Assembly (NCBI RefSeq): GCF_014204795.1
Contig: NZ_JACHMB010000001.1
Location: 10,862,501 to 10,926,500 of the forward strand
Direction: 5' to 3'
DNA: 64,000 bases
DNA from: Nonomuraea jabiensis
Lineage (GTDB): Bacteria; Actinomycetota; Actinomycetes; Streptosporangiales; Streptosporangiaceae
Shown here: piece after piece, positions 25,482-31,975 of the stretch
Numbering within the stretch: position 1 is the stretch's first letter
How the letters are laid out: each line of letters begins with the position of its first letter
Translations under genes and position numbers: made by a program
The notes under the pieces: model-generated
What the model was told of the DNA's origin: nothing
Seen by the model: the letters and a program-made list of their open reading frames with translations, nothing else
The model's database searches: none

Positions 25482-25511
25482 AGTGTCGGCAAACCGTCAG
25501 CTGCCGACACT
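25482..25511. terminator. Inverted repeat at the IS256 target site
   Basis: AGTGTCGGCA (25482-25491) and TGCCGACACT (25502-25511) form a perfect 10-bp stem with a 10-nt loop. The left foot of the stem overlaps the duplicated target GTCAGTGT, so the IS256 element inserted into the base of this hairpin. In the uninterrupted sequence it would lie ~60 bp after the lipase stop, suiting a terminator. Confidence 0.6.
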
Positions 25512-25648
25512 TGCCGGATCGACCACGGAACCCCCAGGGGAGCGCTGCAGATAACTCATGTCGATGTTCAATATCGGTGAACGGCTTGCGGAGTCGGATG
25601 ACAGCGCGCAGGCCCCCGATGCGGTGACACGCTGAGCCGCAGGGTGGG

Positions 25649-26081
25649 TCAGCGGGCGACGTAGCCGCCGTCGACGGGCAGCGCGACGCCGATGACGAAG
25701 CCGGCTCCCGGGCTGCACAGCCACAGGACCGTCTGGGCGATCTCCTCGGCGGTGCCGAGCCGGTTGATGGGCTGCGTCGCTGGGCGGGATCTGGATGCCG
25801 GCGTTGTTGTAGGCCATGTCGAGGCGGCCGAAGGTCTCGACGGTGCGGTCGACGGCGGCGGCGGCGGCCTGGTCCTCGTCGCTGACGTCGCACACGATGG
25901 CGAGCACCTGGTGGCCGGCGTCGGCGAGTTCCCTCGCGGCGAGGTTCAGGGCGGCCTCGTTGATGTCGGTGAGGGCGACGGCCGCCGGACTCGGCGAAGG
26001 CGCGGGCGGCGGCCAGGCCCATCCCGAAGCGGGCTCCGGTGACGAAGGCGACCTGGCCGGTGAAGTCGTATTCTCTCTCAT
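25649..26081 (-). pseudogene. Short-chain dehydrogenase with catalytic core deleted
   Basis: The gene begins MREYDFTGQVAFVTGARFGM (normal Rossmann start), shifts frame near 25985 into VALTDINEAALNLAARELAD and keeps the NNAG box in FGRLDMAYNNAGIQI. It then jumps to INRLGTAEEIAQTVLWLCSP and ends with FVIGVALPVDGGYVAR. The segment carrying the catalytic Ser and YxxxK is missing between NNAGIQI and INRLG (roughly 80 residues in intact SDRs). It cannot be an active reductase. Confidence 0.85.
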
Positions 26082-26126
26082 GACGGGAAGCTGGTCGGAC
26101 GGTGTGCCCGACGCAGGGAGCGGTTA

Positions 26127-26345
26127 CGGGTTGAGGAGTTCGACGTAGACAGGGTTTCGTTCGAGGAGCTCCAGCCGGCCCATGCCGGACTCGACGGCAC
26201 CGTGGGTGATGACGTTGTCGTCGTGCTTGCCGTCGGCGCGGTAGATGAAGCCGATGTTGCCCCGCGGGGCGTAGTGGATGAGAGCGCCGGCGCGGGTCGC
26301 GCTGCCCGGGGAGTTTTCGGTGATGAGGCGTTCGGGCAGAGCGAA
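26127..26345 (-). pseudogene. Cyclophilin-like domain fragment
   Basis: The frame LPERLITENSPGSATRAGAL is followed by IHYAPRGNIGFIYRADGKHD and ends GRLELLERNPVYVELLNP. This is the C-terminal half of the 'cyclophilin-like' beta-barrel family, also represented on the plus strand at 27699. The N-terminal strands are missing and replaced by an alcohol dehydrogenase fragment. Confidence 0.65.
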
Positions 26346-26540
26346 GGGCCTGGTCCAGCGGAGCCGACCGCCTCCACGACGCCGACTTACTCGTGCCCCA
26401 TCGGGACCGGCCCGTCGATCTTCTCGATCTCTCGGTAGGGCCACAGGTCCGAGCCGCACACGCAGACCGCCGTACACGGATGATCGCGTCGGTGGGCTCG
26501 GCGATCACCGAAGCCGGCCGCTGTTCGACCTGGACCCTTC
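26346..26540 (-). pseudogene. Zinc-type alcohol dehydrogenase N-terminal fragment
   Basis: The minus strand reads VEQRPASVIAEPTDAIIRV, then in another frame AVCVCGSDLWPYREIEKIDG and PVPMGHE followed by a stop. This is the N-terminal zinc-site region of medium-chain ADHs (VCGSDLWPYRG, MGHE). One frameshift and a stop codon after the GHE box are present and the remaining ~280 residues are gone. Confidence 0.7.
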
Positions 26541-26571
26541 TTTGTGCGGTTGGTCTTTCCAGCCAACCGGC

Positions 26572-27546
26572 GTGTTCACGCGGGCGGGAGGTCACGCTTA
26601 TCGGGGGGAGAACCTCGACCCCCTTCCGGCTGCGGACCGTCCCTACAGTGAAGAAGGTGACAACCGCAACGAGATCCGTGACTTCCTCGCCGGCCGGCGC
26701 GCCAAGATCACCCCGCAGCAGGCCGGGCTTGCGCCTGGCGTGCGCCGCCGGGTCCCCGGGCTGCGCCGCGAGGAGGTCGCGGTGCTGGCCGGGGTGAGCA
26801 CCGACTGGTACACCCGGCTGGAGAAGGGCCACATCAGCGGCGTGTCCGAGGACGTCCTGAACGCCGTCGCCCGCGCGCTCCAGCTCGACGACGCCGAACG
26901 GGCGCACCTGTTCGACCTGGCCCGCGCCGCGAGCGCCCGGCCCCGCCCCCGCCGCCAGGCTGCGAAGGTGCGACCCGGGCTGCAGCGGATGCTGGATGCG
27001 ATGACGGATGCCCCGGCGCTCATCCGCAACGGCCGCATGGACCTGCTGGGCGTCAACCGGCTGGGCCGCGCCATGTACTGGCCCGTCTACCAGCAGCGGC
27101 GCCCCGGCATGGGCGGCCCGGCCAACATCGCGCGCTTCCAGTTCCTCGCCCCTGCCGGGCGCGCCTTCTACCCGAACTGGGAACTCGCCGCCGATACCAC
27201 GGTCGCCCTGCTGCGTACCGAGGCCGGGCGCGACCCGTTCAACGCCGACCTCACCCAGCTGATCGGGGAACTGTCCACCCGCAGCGACGACTTCCGCGCC
27301 CGCTGGGCCCGGCACGACGTACGCCTGCACCACGCGGGCAGCAAGACCTTCCACCACCCGACCGTCGGCGACCTCACTCTCGACTACGAGTCGATGGACC
27401 TGCACGCCGACCCGGGCCTCAACCTCACCGTCTACACCGCCGCCCCGGACACCGCCGCCCACGACGCCCTGCGCCTGCTCGCGAGCTGGGCCGCCACCCT
27501 TGACGCCGCCGGCGACGCCGACACCGCCTCCTCCCGCCTGCCGTAG
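26572..27546 (+). CDS. XRE-family regulator, MmyB-like; start uncertain
   Basis: The frame encodes the standard MmyB-like layout: NRNEIRDFLAGRRAKITPQQ, then RRRVPGLRREEVAVLAGVST and DWYTRLEKGHISGVSEDVLN (XRE helix-turn-helix), then a ~170-residue sensor with LGRAMYWPVYQQRRPGMGG and VRLHHAGSKTFHHPTVGDLT. Family members normally begin M-D-N-R-N-E. Here GTGACAACCGCAACGAG stands where GTGGACAACCGC would be expected, so the native start codon seems to have lost one G. The nearest in-frame start is GTG 26572, without a ribosome site. Such regulators typically control a divergent SDR gene, here the broken one at 25649. Confidence 0.7.
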   Translation: MFTRAGGHAYRGENLDPLPAADRPYSEEGDNRNEIRDFLAGRRAKITPQQAGLAPGVRRRVPGLRREEVAVLAGVSTDWYTRLEKGHISGVSEDVLNAVARALQLDDAERAHLFDLARAASARPRPRRQAAKVRPGLQRMLDAMTDAPALIRNGRMDLLGVNRLGRAMYWPVYQQRRPGMGGPANIARFQFLAPAGRAFYPNWELAADTTVALLRTEAGRDPFNADLTQLIGELSTRSDDFRARWARHDVRLHHAGSKTFHHPTVGDLTLDYESMDLHADPGLNLTVYTAAPDTAAHDALRLLASWAATLDAAGDADTASSRLP

Positions 27547-27698
27547 GAGGGGCCTCTGGCGCAGGACTGACGGGGCAGCCCGTCGCCCGCGGCCTCCCTC
27601 AGCGGACCGAACGTCCATGGGGCTGACTCTGGCGTGCCTGCGATGAGCGGTCCAGCGATCCGCTGCCGTTGACCACCTGAACGGAAAGGACCCTGCCC

Positions 27699-28150
27699 GT
27701 GCTCACCAAGACCCTGATCGCCGGGTCGCTGCTCTCCCTCACGGGCTGTGCCGCCACCGGCCCGGCACCTGCGGCTTCCGGGCCGGTTGCTCCGCCATCC
27801 TCCCCTGCCTCCGCTGGTGCGGCGGGCACGCCGAACGCCACCCCGGCCCGCCAGGTCGAGGGCAGCGTCGTGCGCTTCACCGCGCGCGGCGTCTCCGTGG
27901 ACGTGGTCATCGGCGCCGACAACGCCACCACCCGCGACTTCCTGTCGATGCTCCCGCTGACCCTGACGTTGGAGGAGTTCAGCGGCCGCGAGAAGATCGG
28001 CTACCTGCCGCGCAAGCTCGACACCACCGGCTCGCCGGGATCGGACCCGGAAGACGGCGACCTCATCTACCTCGTGCCGTGGGGCAACCTCGGCTTCTAC
28101 TACAACACCGACGGTATCGGCCACTCCGACCAGGTCATCCACCTGCGCAA
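27699..28150 (+). pseudogene. Cyclophilin-like lipoprotein, C-terminus lost
   Basis: GTG 27699 is preceded by GGAAAGGA. The N-terminus is a lipoprotein signal with lipobox LTGC (residues ~14-17) and a Pro/Ala-rich linker. The domain reads LPLTLTLEEFSGREKIGYLP, SDPEDGDLIYLVPWGNLGFY and IGHSDQVIHL, characteristic of cyclophilin-like barrel proteins. After VIHL the family's last ~25 residues are replaced by unrelated sequence (RNDDAIARQRLSAGSS) that runs open for another ~170 codons. A junction near 28150 cut the gene. The lipidated protein might still be made but would lack its final strand. Confidence 0.7.
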
Positions 28151-28483
28151 CGACGACGCTATCGCTCGACAGCGACTGTCTGCCGGTTCCTCAACCCCGA
28201 GAACAGCACGTCGTTATCCTGGGGGCGTGATCTTAGGTGATGATCCCCGCACGGCCGACACCCAAGTCTCCATCATCCCGGCAGCCGGCACGCAGGGCTT
28301 GACTGCCGTGGCTGACATCCGGCATGCCGACACGCAAATCTCCGGTTTCCCGCCTGTTGGCAGGCAGACCGCTCCGCTGGGCACGGGGCGCCAGGCCGTG
28401 CGGTTTGGCCGAGAGACCATGATCGCGGGCATCCTCCTCGGCCGTGCTCCACGCACGCTGAGCTCTCAGCATGCGAGAGCCTG

Positions 28484-28768
28484 GGCCACCAGCCTGCTGC
28501 AAACGCGGCTGCTGCCCTGGAAGAAATCGAAGAGGACGGCTGGCACACCACCAGTGGCCTGCTCGTCCAGCAGTACGCTCTCTTCCCCGACCGTGACTGG
28601 ATCCTGTTGGGCGGGGTCGTCCGCGCACCCCGGCCGCGTGCGGCCACGGACGCGTACATGCTGACGTGGGCTGAGGAGGCGCTCGGCTTGGCCGATCCTC
28701 CGGCATGGCTGCCCGGACCGGAACATGACGGCACCTGGTATGCGGCCCTGCCCGACAAGAAACCCTAG
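28484..28768 (+). pseudogene. C-terminal fragment of an unknown protein
   Basis: One frame ends with a coherent, soluble-looking tail: LEEIEEDGWHTTSGLLVQQY, ALFPDRDWILLGGVVRAP and AYMLTWAEEALGLADPPAWL, stop at 28766. No start codon or upstream continuation can be found. I do not recognise the family. It probably belonged to a gene cut at the same junction as the cyclophilin-like lipoprotein. 28769-29056 shows no supported gene. Confidence 0.4.
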
Positions 28769-29056
28769 GGTGTATGCCGTCACCTGTCGGATTGCCCGCT
28801 CCTGCTCCACCCGACCGGAATGACTTCCGCCATCATCAGCTTCACTGTCGAGGACCTACGCCGGGCGGCAGAAAGTTCCGGGCCGTCACCGTCACCGGCA
28901 TGCAGAGGCAAAGGCGAGGCCCTGCCGCTGGCGAACAGGCGGGACCGGCCTGTTCAGGCGACGACAGGTTCGCCGCTCAGCGCGACACCGGCCCGGCGCA
29001 GTTCGTCCAGTGCGGTGCGCGTGGTGTCGGCAGCGACGCCGGCCGTGGCCTTCACG

Positions 29057-29071
29057 CCTGACACTGTCAGG
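29057..29071. promoter_or_regulatory. Palindromic operator of the broken TetR gene
   Basis: CCTGACACTGTCAGG is a perfect 7+1+7 palindrome ending 19 bp before the ATG of the TetR pseudogene. A half-copy (CAGACAGT) follows directly. Position and symmetry fit a TetR autoregulatory operator. Confidence 0.55.
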
Positions 29072-29090
29072 CAGACAGTACGGCGTCGGC

Positions 29091-29510
29091 ATGACGGACG
29101 ACCCAACGACGCCTGATGCCGACCCGGTACCGCTCCGCCAGCGCCGGTGGGCCACCGCGACCCGCGAGATCCTCGACGCGGCACAGGAGTCGATCACGCT
29201 GCACAGTCCTCCACCACAAGGCGCCCGCCGATGGCCGCGCGACCGCCTGCGCCCGCAGGCTCGCAGCCGTCTTCCACCAGGAGTTGTTCGGTGCGTTCAC
29301 TGACAAGCAACTGAGCCGCATCGAGGTTCCACCGCTGCCCCGCACTTCCTGCAACTGCCGCCCGAAGCGGTCGGCGGACTGCCGCCACAGGCCGCGCCGC
29401 CCTCTTCATCAGCGTTTGGGGCCACCTGCACGGCCTCGTGGTCCTGGAGGTGTTCGGGCACACCTCCTTCATCGGCCCGCTGCAGGCGGAGATCTTCCGC
29501 GGCGCCAGTG
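29091..29510 (+). pseudogene. TetR-type regulator with several frameshifts
   Basis: The start reads PLRQRRWATATREILDAAQE, which resembles the first TetR helix. The frame is then lost, and the C-terminal domain reappears near 29400 as LFISVWGHLHGLVVLEVFGH and TSFIGPLQAEIFRGA, a hallmark of the TetR_C group (W-G-x-x-H-G-L-x-x-L-E-x-F-G). The DNA-binding recognition helix is not readable in any frame. Nonfunctional. Confidence 0.65.
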
Positions 29511-29958
29511 ACAACCTCGCGTGGACGGTCGTGAGGGATATCCGTGGAGCCCACAGGAGAGGATCGGTGTCTGATGCCATGTGCTCGCCGACAATCTTCT
29601 CCGCTTCGACGTGGTCCTTCGCGGCAGCCGCATACGAGATCGCCGCCAAGGCGAACTCCAGTCGGTTCCTTGTCCCAGACCCATGCATGTGTCAGCTGGC
29701 GTCGAGATCGATGTTCTTCGCCAACCGTGCCGCCCCTCTCGAACTGCTCCGCGAAGTAGACGCTCAGCCGCTCGTACATGCCGGCGAACATCGCGGTGAA
29801 GGACGCTACAGGGGCTTCGTCGAGGTCCCGGCGCGCGCCGAGATGATGTCCATCGATGCTCGCCTGTAGCCCACCTCCGAAAAGCATCCTTGGCGGCGAA
29901 CAGAGTGTGCCGGCGTACCTCCGCGCCGCGACGGCGTCGATGGCCGCCCGGACCGGTG
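29511..29958. other. Debris between two TetR genes
   Basis: Minus-strand frames contain helical pieces such as ASFTAMFAGMYERLSVYFAE and FALAAISYAAAAKDHVEAEK in two different frames, so an old gene may lie here with a frameshift near 29700. No start, ribosome site or recognisable family is visible. Confidence 0.3.
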
Positions 29959-30534
29959 TCATCCGTCGGTGGTGCGAGCGCTGGTGGTGAGGCCGGGCAG
30001 GACGAGGGTGAGCCAGCGGGTGCGGATTACTTGGGGCTGGTCGGTGGGCGCGGTGGAGAAGAGCAGGTAGATGTCGTCGACCGTGACGTCGGGGTGGACG
30101 TCTCCGTCTGCCTGCGCTGTTTGGATGAGAGCGGCCAGGGCTGCTTCGGCGCGGTATTCGTCAGTGCCGGCACCGGTGTCGGCACCGAGAGTGCGGGCGG
30201 CGGCTTTGACGGCGTGGTTGGTCGCGGAGGCTTCGACGACGCGGGCAAGGAAGGCCTTGATCTCGTCGAGGGCACGGGCGCCGGCGGTGACGCGGTCGCG
30301 GGCGGCCTCGGCGTCGGCGGCGACCTGGGCCGTGTACTCGGCGATGACGGCGGCGAGCAAGTCGGTCTTGGTCGGGAAGTGCCGGTACAGAGTGCCCACA
30401 GCCACTCCCGCGGCGGCCGCGATCTCGTCCATTCCGACGTCCGGTCCCCGCTCGGTGATCTGTGCGCGGGCGGCGGCCAGGATCTTCTTGCGGTTGCGGA
30501 CGGCGTCGGCGCGTGGCGCTCGGGCTTGGGTCAT
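29959..30534 (-). CDS. TetR family transcriptional regulator
   Basis: ATG 30534 is preceded by TTGGAGAGACAC. The 191-residue protein has the N-terminal helix-turn-helix RNRKKILAAARAQITERGPD, GMDEIAAAAGVAVGTLYRHF and PTKTDLLAAVIAEY, the most common actinobacterial TetR form. The ligand domain ends with an acidic DVHPDVTVDDIYLLFST. It is divergent from an SDR gene; two 14-bp palindromes in the 100-bp gap are very likely its operators, so it should repress both itself and the SDR. Confidence 0.93.
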   Translation of the reverse strand: MTQARAPRADAVRNRKKILAAARAQITERGPDVGMDEIAAAAGVAVGTLYRHFPTKTDLLAAVIAEYTAQVAADAEAARDRVTAGARALDEIKAFLARVVEASATNHAVKAAARTLGADTGAGTDEYRAEAALAALIQTAQADGDVHPDVTVDDIYLLFSTAPTDQPQVIRTRWLTLVLPGLTTSARTTDG

Positions 30535-30574
30535 GTGTCTCTCCAACGGCCGGGGATCTGCGCTTGCGTTAACG

Positions 30575-30612
30575 TGAACCATGGTTCATGATAAATAGTG
30601 AACCATCGTTCA
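30575..30612. promoter_or_regulatory. Twin TetR operators in divergent promoter
   Basis: TGAACCATGGTTCA (30575-30588, perfect palindrome) and TGAACCATCGTTCA (30599-30612, one mismatch) are spaced 24 bp centre to centre. They sit midway between the divergent TetR and SDR starts. Confidence 0.8.
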
Positions 30613-30634
30613 TCTTATCTTTCAGGGAAACGAC

Positions 30635-31474
30635 ATGACCACCAAGATCGCTCTCGTCACCGGCGCCTCTTCCGGCATCGGTGAGGCCACGGCGCTGAAA
30701 CTGCAAGCGCTCGGCTACACCGTCTACGGCGCCGCCCGCCGTACCGACCGGCTGCAGAAGCTGGCCCCGGCCGGGATCCGGCCGCTGGCCATGGACGTCA
30801 CCGACGAGGAGTCCATGCACGCCGGAATCAAGCACATCATCGCCGAGACGGGCCGCATCGACGTCCTGGTCAACAACGCCGGCTACGGCTCCTACGGCGC
30901 CCTTGAGGACGTGCCGATCGACGAGGGCCGCCGGCAGTTCGAGGTCAACGTCTTCGGCGCGATCCGCCTGGCGCAGCTGGTCCTGCCGTCCATGCGCACC
31001 CAGCGCAGCGGAACCATCGTGAACATCACCTCGATGGGCGGCAAGCTCCACACGCCGCTCGGGGGCTGGTACCACGGGACCAAGTTCGCGCTCGAGGCCC
31101 TGAGCGACTGCCTGCGCCTGGAGGCCAAACCCTTCGGCATCGACGTCGTCGTCATCGAACCGGGCGGGATCGCCACCGAATGGGGCGAGATCGCCGCCGA
31201 CCACGTCGAGCAAACCTCCGGCAACGGTCCTTACGCCGCGCAGGCGAACGCCCTCGCCACGTCACTCCGCTCCGAGGCCAACGCGCGCCGCAACTCGCCA
31301 CCGTCGGTCATCGCCGACGCGGTCGCCAAGGCCGTGACCGCCCGCCGGCCCAAGACCCGATACGCCGTCGGGTTCGGCGCCCGCCCCCTCATCGCCGCCC
31401 GAGCCATCCTGCCCGACCGCGCCTTCGACGCGCTCATCAGCCGTGCAGTCGGACTGCCCACCAAGGCGGCCTGA
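30635..31474 (+). CDS. Short-chain dehydrogenase/reductase (SDR)
   Basis: The 279-residue enzyme has every classical SDR element: cofactor loop VTGASSGIGEATAL, an Arg-Arg after beta2 (GAARRTDRL) favouring NADP(H), DVLVNNAGYGSYGAL, catalytic Ser in VNITSMGGKLHTPLGG, and YHGTK as the YxxxK. The IEPGGIATEW loop is typical of the 'oxidoreductase, retinol/sterol-like' SDR subgroup. CAGGGAAACGAC precedes the ATG. Its substrate is unknown. It is controlled by the adjacent TetR and is the only intact SDR in this decayed zone. Confidence 0.95.
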   Translation: MTTKIALVTGASSGIGEATALKLQALGYTVYGAARRTDRLQKLAPAGIRPLAMDVTDEESMHAGIKHIIAETGRIDVLVNNAGYGSYGALEDVPIDEGRRQFEVNVFGAIRLAQLVLPSMRTQRSGTIVNITSMGGKLHTPLGGWYHGTKFALEALSDCLRLEAKPFGIDVVVIEPGGIATEWGEIAADHVEQTSGNGPYAAQANALATSLRSEANARRNSPPSVIADAVAKAVTARRPKTRYAVGFGARPLIAARAILPDRAFDALISRAVGLPTKAA

Positions 31475-31975
31475 CCCGCCGCCCGACCTCGCACTCCCTC
31501 TGGCACCGACCGGACCGCCACCCGCCCGGCGACCAACCGGACATCACCATGTCAGGCGCGGCGGCCACAATTCATCTGTCGAACAGGATCGCCCGCCACC
31601 GCGGGCGATCCGTACTGCTTCGGCGACCTGGTGGACCGACGCTGCCGCCGCCTTGCACCTGCCGCTCGACGTGACCGACAGGATTGCCGTCACCACGGCG
31701 ATCACTGCCACGCGAAATGACCTGCCAAAAAGCAGCTGTGTCACGCCACATCGCGGCGGTGACACTTCTCGTCCCCCACCGTCTCACCGGTGCAGGAGAG
31801 ATCTTTCTGCCCTACGCTGGGCGACGATCCTCATCGTCAACGGCAGCCGCGGGCGGGGTACGGCGCGGCCAGCGACGCCGAGCCGGAATCGTCCCTAGTG
31901 GCTTCGTCCCGTACGCCGACTCCGCCGACGCCGACACGTATACCTTCTCGTTGCTCGTGACACGTACCGTCATCA
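31475..31975. other. Gene-free stretch with a C-terminal fragment on the minus strand
   Basis: On the minus strand near 31870-31970 a frame reads MTVRVTSNEKVYVSASAESA and YGTKPLGTIPA, like the beta-sandwich tails of large secreted glycosidases (TVRVTNxExVPVxVxxxxAYGSK). It is out of frame with the GH43 gene that ends at 31976 and lacks a start. The rest of the stretch shows nothing. Confidence 0.4.

Noticed and set aside
25480-27618. A 700-codon frame spanning the minus strand
   Set aside because: Only short parts (SDR start, ADH start) are protein-like; the rest is the complement of the XRE gene. The frame is not a single gene.
28954-29184. Minus-strand segment AGVAADTTRTALDELRRAGV that looks like real helix
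   Set aside because: No start, no ribosome site and no family can be assigned; it overlaps the TetR operator region.
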